Positions 24,999 through 34,314 are shown, numbered from the stretch's first letter. The stretch is DNA of 48,491 bases from Rhodocyclales bacterium RIFCSPLOWO2_02_FULL_63_24 (GCA_001828935.1 MHZX01000100.1:1-48491); one strand, 5' to 3'. Made by a program: numbers and translations. The notes: generated by a model from the sequence alone, not told the origin.

Positions 24999-25391
24999 AT
25001 GAGCGACGCTGACGACCCGCAGCGGCAACGCATCGACAAGTGGCTTTGGGCCGCGCGCTTCTTCAAGACGCGCAGTCTGGCCGCGGCCGCGGTCGACGGC
25101 GGACGGATCAAGTGGAACGGCCAGCAGGTCAAGCCGGCGCGCGAACTGAAGGCAGGCGATCAGCTCGAAATTGTCGCCGGCGAGCTGCGCTGGACCGTCA
25201 TGGTGCGCGGCGTCAGCGCGCAGCGCCGGCCGGCGCCGGAGGCGCGCCTGCTGTACGAGGAAACCGCGGAGAGCATCGCCCAGCGTGTGCGGCAGCAGGA
25301 ACTGCGCCGGCTGGCGCCGATGCCCGGCGCCGACCTCAAGGGGCGGCCGACGAAGAAGGCGGGGCGGCTGATCCGCGGCTTCAACGACTAG
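24999..25391 (+). CDS. hslR: Heat-shock protein 15 (S4 RNA-binding, HslR)
   Basis: A 130-residue ribosome-associated protein with an N-terminal S4 domain (RIDKWLWAARFFKTRSLAAAAV, then WNGQQVKPARELKAGDQL). The C-terminal extension is basic and ends KGRPTKKAGRLIRGFND, typical of Hsp15. The protein binds free 50S subunits carrying stalled peptidyl-tRNA and helps recycle them after heat stress. The start at 24999 gives the standard N-terminus. It follows the hydratase gene by 38 nt; a weak ribosome-binding site suggests modest translation. It is the last gene before a 351-bp gap. Confidence 0.92.
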   Translation: MSDADDPQRQRIDKWLWAARFFKTRSLAAAAVDGGRIKWNGQQVKPARELKAGDQLEIVAGELRWTVMVRGVSAQRRPAPEARLLYEETAESIAQRVRQQELRRLAPMPGADLKGRPTKKAGRLIRGFND

Positions 25392-25505
25392 CCTGGAAAT
25401 CCAGGTTACGCAACGGCATCGCGCCGATCTGTTCGGGTCTCATTAACGTGAAACGGCTCGTTCGGAGCGACTGGTGATAGCCGAGCGAAGCAATCTGACC
25501 AGAAG

Positions 25506-25523
25506 CCTCCCCGCGAGGGGAGG
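25506..25523. repeat. REP-like hairpin with G-rich tail
   Basis: CCTCCCC (25506-25512) pairs with GGGGAGG (25517-25523) around GCGA, followed by a G-rich tail (ATGGGAGGGGCGGG). It lies in the 351-bp gene-free stretch 25392-25742, which otherwise holds only the dyad at 25661 and no supported coding sequence. It could also serve as a weak transcript end for hslR, although no T-run follows. Confidence 0.45.
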
Positions 25524-25660
25524 ATGGGAGGGGCGGGCCTTAAATTCGCCTTTCGCGTGTTTCATCCTCGGCGGGTGGCTCTCGCTGCCATGAGCGTTAG
25601 GGCCTTTGACGCTAGCCTTCCTGGACCCAGATTTTCCGGGCAGTATCCTGAATAGTTACT

Positions 25661-25681
25661 ACAATCCAGATTGTGGATTGT
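25661..25681. promoter_or_regulatory. Perfect 8-bp dyad upstream of second symporter-kinase
   Basis: ACAATCCA (25661-25668) and TGGATTGT (25674-25681) form a perfect inverted repeat with a 5-nt spacer, 62 nt before the start codon. Its size and position fit an operator for a dimeric regulator at the promoter of the signalling operon 25743-34314. No clear -10/-35 pair could be fixed nearby. Confidence 0.4.
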
Positions 25682-25742
25682 GCTGGCCTGCGCGACAGAC
25701 CGGCGGTGCGGGAAATCTGCGATACCTGGCCTGGGGAAAGCG

Positions 25743-28700
25743 ATGAGCACAGGAGCGATACTGCTGACGGCAGGTCTTTATCTGGGTCTGCTCTTCGCTG
25801 TCGCCTATCTGGTCGATACACGGGGGCGACGCGGCGTACTGGGCCAGTTGCCGGAAGCCTGGATCTACGCGCTGTCGATCGCGGTGTATTGCACCTCATG
25901 GACATTTTTCGGCAGCGTCGGCCGTTCCGCGACGACCGGCTACGGTTTCCTGCCGGTCTATATCGGCCCGGTCCTGGTGTTCGTTTTTGCCCAGCCCTTC
26001 CTGCGCAAGCTGCTGGCGGTCAGCAAGACGCAGCACATCACTTCGATCGCCGACCTCATCGCCGCCCGTTACGGCAAGCGCCAGTCGCTCGCTGGCCTGG
26101 TGACGGCAATCGCGGTGATCGGCATCGTTCCTTACATCTCGCTGCAACTGAAGGCCGTCTCCTCGACTTTCGACATTCTGCGCGGCGCCGCCGAAGGCTA
26201 TGGACCGATACCGCTGTATGCCGACACCGCGCTCTACGTCGCGCTGGTCATGAGCCTTTTCGTCATGGTTTTCGGCACGCGTCGGGTCGATGCGACCGAG
26301 CAGCACCACGGCATGGTGACGGCGGTCGCGCTCGAATCGCTGGTCAAGCTGATCGCCTTCCTGCTGGTTGGTACTTTTGTCACCTACGGGCTCAACGACG
26401 GCTTTGCCGACATCCTCGACAGCGTCGCGGCGACGCCGACGCTGTCTCATCTCATCGATTTCGGGGCGGCCGCAAGCGCGCCGGATTTCTGGGCGCTCAC
26501 TTTTCTCTCGGCGCTGGCCATCTTCTGCCTGCCGCGCCAGTTCCAGGTGACGGTGGTTGAAAACACCGACTCGGCCCATCTGCGCCAGGCGGCCTGGATA
26601 TTTCCGTTCTACCTGCTGGCGATCAATATTTTCGTGCTGCCGATCGCCATGGCCGGGCTGCTTCATATCCGCGAATTCGGTGGCGACCCGGATACCTTCG
26701 TGCTTACCCTGCCGCTCGCCGCCGGCCATTCCTGGCTTGCCCTGCTCGCTTTCATCGGCGGCTTTTCGGCGGCGACCGGCATGATCATTGTCGAGACCAT
26801 TGCCTTGTCGACCATGGTCAGCAACGATCTGGTCCTGCCGCTGCTGCTGCGCGGCAAACGCTTCAGCGGCGAAGGCCGGGAAAGCGTCGTCGAGCTGGTG
26901 AAATGGGTGCGGCGGGCCAGCATCGCGCTTATTCTGCTGCTGGCATTCGCTTACGTACGCCTGATCGGCAATGCCTATGCCCTGGTCAGCATCGGTCTGG
27001 TGTCGTTTGCCGCCGTCGCGCAGTTTGCCCCGTCCATTGTCGGCGGCCTGTACTGGCGGCGGGGCAACTTTTTCGGCGCTGTTGCCGGGCTGGCGGCGGG
27101 CTTCGCGCTGTGGCTCTATACCCTGCTCTTGCCTTCCTTCGCCGAATCCGGCTGGATCAGTCGCGATTTCATGACCAGCGGCGCCTTCGGCATCGAGGCC
27201 CTGCGCCCCTACGCCCTGTTCGGCGTCGCCGGCCTCGACCGCATCAGCCACAGCTTGCTCTGGAGCCTGCTGGCCAACGTCGGCGTCTATCTGGCGTGTT
27301 CCTTCTTTTTCGCCCAGAAGCCCGACGACTCCGCGCAGGCGAGCGCCTTCGTCGATGCCTATGCGCCGCCGCCGACGAGCGCCCGCGTGGTTGCCGCCGA
27401 CCTCAGATGGCGCGACCTGGGCGAACTGCTCGGCATTTTTCTCGGCGTCGAACGCGCGGCACGGAAGATGGGCGATTACGCGGCGCAGCGTCATCTGGCC
27501 GTCAATCCCGAGGGCCGGGCCGACGCCGCGCTGGTCGACCACGTCGAGAAGCTGGTAGCCGGCGCCGTCGGCAGCAGCCTGGCGCGCGTGGTGGTCGCGG
27601 CGGCGGCGAAGGAGCGCCAGGACAGCGCGGAGATGATGCATCTGCTGTCCGACGCCTCCTCGCAGATCGAGATGCAGTGGGAGCGCCTGCGCGAGGCCGT
27701 ACAAAACATCGGCCAGGGCATCTCGATGTTCGACGCCGAGCTCAAGCTGGTGGTGTGGAATCAGCGCTTTCTCGAGTTGCTCGAATTTCCCGAGTCCCTG
27801 GGTGCTGTCAACACTCCCTTTGACGCCTTCATCAGATACAACGCCGAACGCGGCGAATATGGACCCGGCGAGGTCGAGGAGCAGGTACACGAACGGGTGT
27901 TACGCGCACGCCGTTTCGAGCCGCACCTGTTCGAGCGCGAGCGTCCGGATGGCCGCATCATTGAGGTATCCGGCAAGCCGTTGCCGCGTGGCGGTTTCAT
28001 TACCACCTATCTCGATATTACCGAGCGCAAGCGTAACGAGCAGGCGCTGCGCGAAGCCAGGGACGAACTGGAGCAGCGGGTTCTGGAACGGACGCACGCC
28101 TTGCAGGAGAGCGAGGAGCGTTTCCGCAACTTTGCCGAATCGGCTTCCGACTGGCTGTGGGAGACCGGCCCCGATCTGCGCTTCACCTATTTTTCCGAAC
28201 GTGCCAGCGAGCTGCTGGGCCGACTGACCGACGCCTTGATCGGCAAGACACGCGCCGAGCTGGCCAGCGCCGAGGAGTTGCAGAGGGCGCCCGAGAAATG
28301 GCGGCAACATCTGGAACTGATCGCCGCGCACCGGCCGTTCCGTGCCTTTGACTATCAAGTGGCGAGCGCCGACGGCAGCTTCCGTCAGGTGCGAATCAGC
28401 GGCAAACCGGTGTTCAAGGCCGACGGCAGTTTTGCCGGCTACCGTGGCACCGGCACCGACATCACGGAATTGATACAGGCGCAGAACGAGCTGATGAGCG
28501 CCGAGAAGCTCGCCGCGCTCGGAGGCATGGTCGCCGGCATCGCGCACGAAATAAACACGCCGATCGGCATCGGCGTCACGGCGGCGAGCTTTCTCCAGGA
28601 GCAGACCAGCGAATTCGAGAAGCTCTACGCGGCGGGGCAGATCAAGCGCGTCGACATGGAGGCCTATCTGCACACCGCGCACGAAGCCACCAGTTCGCTG

Positions 28701-29264
28701 ACGACCAATCTGCGGCGCGCCGCAGGTCTGGTGCAAAGCTTCAAGCAGGTGGCGGTGGACCAGACCAGCGAGCAGCGGCGGCGATTCCGTTTCAAGGACT
28801 ACATCAGCGAGATACTCGACAGCATGCGTCCCCGGCTCAAACGTACCGAGCACACAGTCGACGTCAATTGTCCCGACGAGCTGGAACTCGACAGCTACCC
28901 AGGTGCCTTTTCGCAGATTTTGACCAACCTGATCATCAATTCGCTGATCCACGGTTTCGAGCACCTGGCCGCCGGGCGTATCGAAATTGTCGTTTGGCGG
29001 AGCGACAAGGAGCTTTTCCTGCGCTACAGCGACAACGGTTGCGGCATGAGCCAGGCGCAGGTGAAGCGCGTTTTCGAACCGTTTTTTACAACCCGTCGTG
29101 GCCAAGGCGGGAGCGGATTGGGTATGCACGTGGTATATAGCCTGGTAACCCGGACGTTGCGCGGGCGTATCGAATGCCGTTCGACGCCGGGCACCGGCGT
29201 ACAATTCCTGGTAACCGTTCCGATCGATGAGGAGGCTGCCCGTGAGCCACAAAGCGCCGCCTGA
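25743..29264 (+). CDS. Na+/solute symporter-PAS-PAS-histidine kinase fusion
   Basis: A 1173-residue hybrid sensor. Residues 1 to about 510 form a sodium:solute symporter domain closely resembling the one at 13577 (YCTSWTFFGSVG, CLPRQFQVTVVE). Then follow a PAS domain (NIGQGISMFDAELKLVVWN, about 660-775), a coiled coil, a second PAS (SASDWLWETGPDLRFTYF, about 800-920), a DHp domain with H935 in GIAHEINTPIG and an ATPase domain with DNGCGM and GGSGLGMHVV. The kinase belongs to the AHEINTP type. GGGGAAAG precedes the ATG. It overlaps the HD-GYP regulator by 23 nt, so that regulator is the expected partner. The transported or sensed compound is unknown. Confidence 0.93.
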   Translation: MSTGAILLTAGLYLGLLFAVAYLVDTRGRRGVLGQLPEAWIYALSIAVYCTSWTFFGSVGRSATTGYGFLPVYIGPVLVFVFAQPFLRKLLAVSKTQHITSIADLIAARYGKRQSLAGLVTAIAVIGIVPYISLQLKAVSSTFDILRGAAEGYGPIPLYADTALYVALVMSLFVMVFGTRRVDATEQHHGMVTAVALESLVKLIAFLLVGTFVTYGLNDGFADILDSVAATPTLSHLIDFGAAASAPDFWALTFLSALAIFCLPRQFQVTVVENTDSAHLRQAAWIFPFYLLAINIFVLPIAMAGLLHIREFGGDPDTFVLTLPLAAGHSWLALLAFIGGFSAATGMIIVETIALSTMVSNDLVLPLLLRGKRFSGEGRESVVELVKWVRRASIALILLLAFAYVRLIGNAYALVSIGLVSFAAVAQFAPSIVGGLYWRRGNFFGAVAGLAAGFALWLYTLLLPSFAESGWISRDFMTSGAFGIEALRPYALFGVAGLDRISHSLLWSLLANVGVYLACSFFFAQKPDDSAQASAFVDAYAPPPTSARVVAADLRWRDLGELLGIFLGVERAARKMGDYAAQRHLAVNPEGRADAALVDHVEKLVAGAVGSSLARVVVAAAAKERQDSAEMMHLLSDASSQIEMQWERLREAVQNIGQGISMFDAELKLVVWNQRFLELLEFPESLGAVNTPFDAFIRYNAERGEYGPGEVEEQVHERVLRARRFEPHLFERERPDGRIIEVSGKPLPRGGFITTYLDITERKRNEQALREARDELEQRVLERTHALQESEERFRNFAESASDWLWETGPDLRFTYFSERASELLGRLTDALIGKTRAELASAEELQRAPEKWRQHLELIAAHRPFRAFDYQVASADGSFRQVRISGKPVFKADGSFAGYRGTGTDITELIQAQNELMSAEKLAALGGMVAGIAHEINTPIGIGVTAASFLQEQTSEFEKLYAAGQIKRVDMEAYLHTAHEATSSLTTNLRRAAGLVQSFKQVAVDQTSEQRRRFRFKDYISEILDSMRPRLKRTEHTVDVNCPDELELDSYPGAFSQILTNLIINSLIHGFEHLAAGRIEIVVWRSDKELFLRYSDNGCGMSQAQVKRVFEPFFTTRRGQGGSGLGMHVVYSLVTRTLRGRIECRSTPGTGVQFLVTVPIDEEAAREPQSAA

Positions 29265-30828
29265 ATCCGCTGTGCCGGCAGACGACGAAGTGCCGCTGGT
29301 ATTCGCCGAAGCCGACGAGATACCGGCCAACGTCTCGGGCAAGACCTGGAAGGTTCTGGTTGCCGACGACGATGTGGAAGTCCACTTCATCACGCAAATG
29401 GTGCTGCGCGACCTGATCTTCGAAGGCCGGCCGCTCGAACTGCTGTCGGCCCACTCCGGTGCGGAAGCGATGCGCCTGCTCGGCGAGCACCCCGACACGG
29501 CCGTAATCCTCCTGGATGTCGTCATGGAAACCGAGCATGCGGGGCTGGAGGTTGCGCGCAGCATCCGGTGGACGCTCGGCAACCGCTTTGTCCGCATCAT
29601 CCTGCGCACCGGCCAGCCGGGCCAGGCACCGGAAAAGAGCGTCGTGATCGACTACGACATCAACGACTACAAGGAAAAAACCGAGCTTACGGCACAGAAG
29701 CTGGTGACGACGGTGATTTCCGCCCTGCGTTCCTATCGCGACATCGTCACCATCGACCGCAGCCGGCAAGGGCTGACCAAGATCATCGATGCTTCGCGCG
29801 ACATCTTCCAGCCGCAGTCGCTGGCCCGTCTTTCCTCGGGCGTGCTGCAGCAGATCAGCGCGTTGCTGCACCTTGGCGAGGACGGCATGCTGGCGCAGGC
29901 CTCGGGGCTGACGGCGCGGCTCGAAATCAGCGGCGGGCCGGACAACTACGTCGTGATGGCGGGCACCGGTCGCTTTGCGACGTCCATCGGGCTGCCACTG
30001 GCACGGATCCTGGTTCCTGCCGAGCTCGAACTCCTGAGGCAAACGCCGTGCGAGCAGAGCGTGGTCCGCAATGGCGAATTCATTGGCCACTTCTGCACCG
30101 CCAATGGCGCCGAAAGTTTCATCTTGGTACAGACGCAGGAAGCCCGCAACGAGGTCGACGTCGACCTGCTGCAACTCTTTGCCGCCAATATCGGCGTGGC
30201 CTTCGACAATGCCCACCTGAACGAGGAACTGGCGGCGACGCAAAGCGAGCTGGTGCATACCTTGTGCGAGGTCGTTGAAGCGCGTTCGAATGAAACCGGG
30301 CTGCATGTGGTCCGCGTCGGCGAGCTCTCCAGTTTGCTGGCCGAACTCGCCGGCCACGACGAACGTGATTGCGCCCTGCTGCGGCAAACGGCGCCGATGC
30401 ACGATCTTGGCAAGATCGGCATTCCTGACCACATCCTGCACAAAGCCGGGCCGCTGACGGCGGACGAGTGGGCGATCATGCGCGATCACGCGCGGATCGG
30501 ACATGATCTCCTGTGCCGCTCGCGGCGGCCGGCGCTACGGACCGCCGCCATCATTGCCGGGCAACACCACGAACGTTGGGACGGCACCGGCTATCCGCAT
30601 GGGCTGAACGGAAACGGCATTCACATATTCGGCCGCATCGTGTGCCTGATCGACGTCTTCGATGCCTTGTCGCACCCGCGCTGCTACAAGGAGGCGTGGG
30701 AGATGTCGAGGATCGTCGAATACATCCGCGATCGCAGTGGCAGCCAGTTCGATCCGGCGCTGGTCGATATCTTCCTCGCCCATATCGATGACTTCGTCGA
30801 ACTTTGGGGCCGCTATGCGGACCGCTGA
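29242..30828 (+). CDS. Response regulator with HD-GYP cyclic-di-GMP phosphodiesterase output
   Basis: A 528-residue regulator. The N-terminal receiver has phospho-acceptor D92 (ILLDVVMETEHAG). The middle (about 170-330) is a DUF3369/GAF-like sensor region. The C-terminal HD-GYP domain has the metal-binding H387-D388 (MHDLGKIGIPD), HHE in QHHERWDGTGYP and the G450-Y451-P452 motif, so it is predicted to degrade cyclic-di-GMP. The GTG at 29242 has GAGGAGG 5-6 nt upstream; ATG 29227 is the alternative and adds 5 residues. The start lies inside the kinase gene, showing tight coupling. Downstream follow a solute-binding protein and a second, very similar kinase, which probably also signals to it. 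Confidence 0.92.
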   Translation: MSHKAPPESAVPADDEVPLVFAEADEIPANVSGKTWKVLVADDDVEVHFITQMVLRDLIFEGRPLELLSAHSGAEAMRLLGEHPDTAVILLDVVMETEHAGLEVARSIRWTLGNRFVRIILRTGQPGQAPEKSVVIDYDINDYKEKTELTAQKLVTTVISALRSYRDIVTIDRSRQGLTKIIDASRDIFQPQSLARLSSGVLQQISALLHLGEDGMLAQASGLTARLEISGGPDNYVVMAGTGRFATSIGLPLARILVPAELELLRQTPCEQSVVRNGEFIGHFCTANGAESFILVQTQEARNEVDVDLLQLFAANIGVAFDNAHLNEELAATQSELVHTLCEVVEARSNETGLHVVRVGELSSLLAELAGHDERDCALLRQTAPMHDLGKIGIPDHILHKAGPLTADEWAIMRDHARIGHDLLCRSRRPALRTAAIIAGQHHERWDGTGYPHGLNGNGIHIFGRIVCLIDVFDALSHPRCYKEAWEMSRIVEYIRDRSGSQFDPALVDIFLAHIDDFVELWGRYADR

Positions 30829-30876
30829 AAGTCCGGGCGTTGCCGCGGGCCGGGAAATTTCGCCGGGGTGCTAGAA

Positions 30877-32349
30877 ATGTCCGCACAGCTTGTGACGAGG
30901 CGCTGGCGCGGGCTGGCCGCTGTCGCGGCAATCATCGGCACGGTATTCGCGGCCCATGCCGGCGAGCAGGCCGAACAGGCGCTGGCGGCGATCAAGCGCC
31001 TGCAGGCGAGCGGCGAGATCGGTCCGGGAACGGCGCTGCATCTGACGGTCAAGCAGGGCAATATTGCCGCCTTTCTCGGTCGCGATTTCGAACTCCAGCG
31101 CGAATGGGAGAAGCGCACCGGCATTCCGATCGACGCCAAGCTGATGCCGCAGCTCGATTCGCAGGAGTTCATCGAGCACGCCAAGGACGTCGATCTGACC
31201 ATTGCGCGCAACCACGAATATCCTGATCTCTACCAGCGCCAGTTGATCGAAGACCTGACGCCGTTGATGCGGCGCTTCGGCTTTGCGTTGCCGAGTGATG
31301 CCACGGCGGGTTACCTGCTGGCCAGGCAGCAGGCGTTCCTGGGCGAGCGTGTGGTCGCCATCCCCGCCGACGGCGATATCCCGCTGCTCTATCTGCGGCG
31401 CGATCTGCTGGAGGATCCGGCCAACCGTGCGCGCTATCGCGAGCGCTTCGGGCGGGAACTGGCGGTGCCGCAGACCTGGGCCGAATACCAGAACCAGATC
31501 GCGTTCTTTCATCGCCCGGAGGAGGGTTTTTACGGCGCCCTCGAACAACGCGAACGCAATACCGCCTGGATGTTCTGGATGCAGCGCTACGCCTGCTTTG
31601 CCGCCGAACCTTTGCTCTTCGACCGGCGCATGCGTCCGCTGCTCAATTCGCCCGCCGCCGTTGCCGCCACGGAAAGCTATCTCGCCACGCTGCCCTACTC
31701 GCCGCCCGGGATTCTCGACGAGGGCGCCGATTACAGCTTTACGCTGCCGCTGTTCATGGCCGGCAAGGGCTATGCGACGATCATCACGCCGGCCGGCGCC
31801 AAGCTTTTCAGCCTCGATAGCACGGCGGTCAAGAACCGGTTTGTCAGCGTCGCGCTGCCCGGGCATCTGCGGAACGGCCGGCTGCAGCGGCACAGCATGC
31901 TGATCTACGGCAACAATCTGGTGATTCCCCGTTCCAGCGCGCACAAGGCGCTGGCCTTTCTGTATGCGATCTGGCTGACCGACCCGGAGGTTTCGGCGCG
32001 CTCGGTCGGCGTCCCGGGCGGCTTTGCCGACCCCTATCGCTACAATCATTTGCGCGACGAACGCATCCGTCGGGTTTATACGCCGCAGGCGCTGGATCTG
32101 GTCGAACGCGAGTTGCCCTTCATCATCCCTTCCGGCACCGGCCTGCCCGGCAACAGCGAATACCTGGCGGCCCTCAACAACAATCTGTGGCTCGCGGCGC
32201 AGGGCAAGCAAAGCGCCCGCGAAGCGATGGCGCGTACTGCCCGCGCGTGGGAGGAGATCATCACGCGCTACGGCCGCGAACAGCAGATTCGCCACTGGAA
32301 GGCGTTCCGCAGCCTGTTTCCGCAAGACGTTAGCGCGCCCGCCCGCTGA
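30877..32349 (+). CDS. Orphan periplasmic solute-binding protein (SBP family 1)
   Basis: A 490-residue exported protein with an N-terminal signal peptide (about 1-28, ending VFAAHAG) and the fold features of extracellular solute-binding protein family 1: LMPQLDSQEF near the start, PADGDIPLLYLRRDLL, VPQTWAEY and FMAGKGYATIITPAG. These bind sugars and similar compounds for ABC importers, but no permease or ATPase gene is nearby. It lies 48 nt after the HD-GYP gene and directly before a sensor kinase, so it probably presents a ligand to that kinase. The ATG at 30877 follows GCCGGGG; GTG 30868 is possible. Its TGA stop is in the same frame as the kinase. Confidence 0.88.
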   Translation: MSAQLVTRRWRGLAAVAAIIGTVFAAHAGEQAEQALAAIKRLQASGEIGPGTALHLTVKQGNIAAFLGRDFELQREWEKRTGIPIDAKLMPQLDSQEFIEHAKDVDLTIARNHEYPDLYQRQLIEDLTPLMRRFGFALPSDATAGYLLARQQAFLGERVVAIPADGDIPLLYLRRDLLEDPANRARYRERFGRELAVPQTWAEYQNQIAFFHRPEEGFYGALEQRERNTAWMFWMQRYACFAAEPLLFDRRMRPLLNSPAAVAATESYLATLPYSPPGILDEGADYSFTLPLFMAGKGYATIITPAGAKLFSLDSTAVKNRFVSVALPGHLRNGRLQRHSMLIYGNNLVIPRSSAHKALAFLYAIWLTDPEVSARSVGVPGGFADPYRYNHLRDERIRRVYTPQALDLVERELPFIIPSGTGLPGNSEYLAALNNNLWLAAQGKQSAREAMARTARAWEEIITRYGREQQIRHWKAFRSLFPQDVSAPAR

Positions 32350-32421
32350 GAAAGCGCTGCCCTGCAAGCATTCCACCGCCTTACGCTGCGCAGCAAATTA
32401 CTGGCCGGATTCGGCATTGTC

Positions 32422-34314
32422 GTGCTGCTGGTCGCGGCGCTGGGGTTCTTCGGCCATCGGTTCATCGAATCAAGCGCGCAGCGCATGGAGCAATCGCTCA
32501 GTGCCGAAGTGCGGCCACTGGCGCGCCTGATCCGCCTGCAAGCGCACATTCATCGCTTGCGTGTGCTGGAGATGGAACTGCCGCATCTCACCGACTACTT
32601 TGCCGCAAGCACCCAGCTTGAGCGGCTGCGCAAGGAAGCGCAGGCCTTTGCCGACGAACTGGGCGGTTTCGTCGGCGAGGTCGGTGCGGCTGTCGAGGTG
32701 ACGGCCCTGCAAGAATCCTGGCGGCGTTATGAACACGATTTGCAAGCGATCGATGCGCAAGCGTCGGCCATGAACATGAAACGGGTGGAGGAGATTTCCA
32801 CTTTCGAGTCGGCGGTGCGCTTCAGCTCGATTGCGCAGGCACTGCAGGATTTCTCCGCGACTACCGAGCAACGGGCGCAGCTTGCCCGCGACAAGGCGCT
32901 GGCGCAGCAGGAGCAGCAACGCCTGGTTTTCCTGCTGCTATCCACGGGCGGCCTGTTGGCGGTGGCTGTCGGTTTTCTCTGGTTTGCGCGCTCCTTGATC
33001 CAGCGTGTCGCCGTGTTGCGCGACGCGGCGCAACGCGTCGCCGATGGCGAGGCGGGCCTGGCCATCGAACTGTCCGGCCAGGACGAGCTGGCCGAACTCG
33101 GTCAGGTTTTCGACGTCATGCGGCTGCGGGTATTGGAGCGGACGCGCGCGCTGCGGGAGAGCGAACAACGGTTCAGGGACTTCGCCGATTCGTCTTCCGA
33201 CTGGATCTGGGAGACCGACGCCGACTTGCGCTTCACCTATTTTTCGGAACGCGCCGCCGAACTGCTGGGTCGTTCGCGCGAATCGCTGATCGGCAAGACC
33301 CGCGAGGAACTGGTACGCGAAGGCAATGCCGGGGCGCTGCCGGACAACTGGCAGGCGCATCTGGCCGGTCTCACCGCTCATCGCGCCTTCCGCGCCTTCG
33401 AATATCCCCTGCTCGGCGACGACGGCAGTTTTCGGCAGATACGCGTCAGCGGCAAACCGATCTTGGCCAGCGACGGCCGTTTTCTCGGCTACCGCGGCAC
33501 CGGCACCGACGTCACCGATCTGGTCCTGGCGCAGAAGGAACTGCTCGGCGCCGAGAAGCTCGCCGCGCTCGGCGGCATGGTGGCCGGCATTGCGCATGAG
33601 ATCAACACCCCGATCGGCATCGGCGTTACCGCGGCAAGCTATCTTCAGGAACAGGCGCGCGAATTCGGCAAGCTCTACGCAGCGGGGCAGGTCAAGCGCG
33701 CCGACATGGAAGCTCACTTGCGCGCCATCGACGAAACCAGCGCCTCGCTGGTGCTCAATTTGCAGCGTGCCGTCGGCCTGGTGAAAAGTTTCAAGCAGAT
33801 TGCGGTCGATGAGTCGAGCGATGAAAGGCGGTGCTTCAATCTCAAGGAATACATCGACGAAATCCTCGACAGCCTGCGTCCCCGGCTCAAACGCACCGAA
33901 CACCTGATCGAGGTGCGTTGTCCCGACGAACTGGAGCTCGACAGTTACCCTGGCGCTTTTTCGCAGATACTGACCAATCTGATCATCAACTCGCTGATCC
34001 ACGGTTTCGAGCACCTGGCCGCCGGCCGCATCGAAATCGTCGCCGGCCGCGCCGGCAACGAACTCTCGCTCAATTATCGCGATAACGGTTGCGGCATGGA
34101 TGCGGAGCAGGTGAAGCGCGTCTTCGAACCGTTTTTCACCACGCGTCGCGGGCGTGGCGGAAGTGGGCTGGGGATGCACATCGTGCATAACCTGGTGGTC
34201 AAGAAACTGCACGGGCGCATCGAATGCCGCTCCGCTCCAGGGGCAGGGGTGGAATTCTCGATTGCCGTTCCGATCGACGTGGCGGCAGATCACCAGCATT
34301 CAAGCGCCGCCTGA
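32422..34314 (+). CDS. PAS-domain sensor histidine kinase lacking a canonical start
   Basis: At least 630 residues: an N-terminal membrane helix, a helical periplasmic sensor region (about 20-165), a second helix (about 168-192), HAMP, PAS (SSSDWIWETDADLRFTYF), DHp with H392 (GIAHEINTPIG) and ATPase (DNGCGM, GGSGLGMHIV). The PAS-kinase half is a close copy of that in the fusion at 25743. The only standard start, GTG 32422, cuts the first helix in half. The in-frame codons back to the upstream TGA (32347-32349) encode a convincing basic-hydrophobic N-terminus (HRLTLRSKLLAGFGIVVLLV), with CTG 32362 as possible non-standard start. Readthrough from the solute-binding protein is another option. 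Likely target: the HD-GYP regulator. Confidence 0.88.
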   Translation: MLLVAALGFFGHRFIESSAQRMEQSLSAEVRPLARLIRLQAHIHRLRVLEMELPHLTDYFAASTQLERLRKEAQAFADELGGFVGEVGAAVEVTALQESWRRYEHDLQAIDAQASAMNMKRVEEISTFESAVRFSSIAQALQDFSATTEQRAQLARDKALAQQEQQRLVFLLLSTGGLLAVAVGFLWFARSLIQRVAVLRDAAQRVADGEAGLAIELSGQDELAELGQVFDVMRLRVLERTRALRESEQRFRDFADSSSDWIWETDADLRFTYFSERAAELLGRSRESLIGKTREELVREGNAGALPDNWQAHLAGLTAHRAFRAFEYPLLGDDGSFRQIRVSGKPILASDGRFLGYRGTGTDVTDLVLAQKELLGAEKLAALGGMVAGIAHEINTPIGIGVTAASYLQEQAREFGKLYAAGQVKRADMEAHLRAIDETSASLVLNLQRAVGLVKSFKQIAVDESSDERRCFNLKEYIDEILDSLRPRLKRTEHLIEVRCPDELELDSYPGAFSQILTNLIINSLIHGFEHLAAGRIEIVAGRAGNELSLNYRDNGCGMDAEQVKRVFEPFFTTRRGRGGSGLGMHIVHNLVVKKLHGRIECRSAPGAGVEFSIAVPIDVAADHQHSSAA

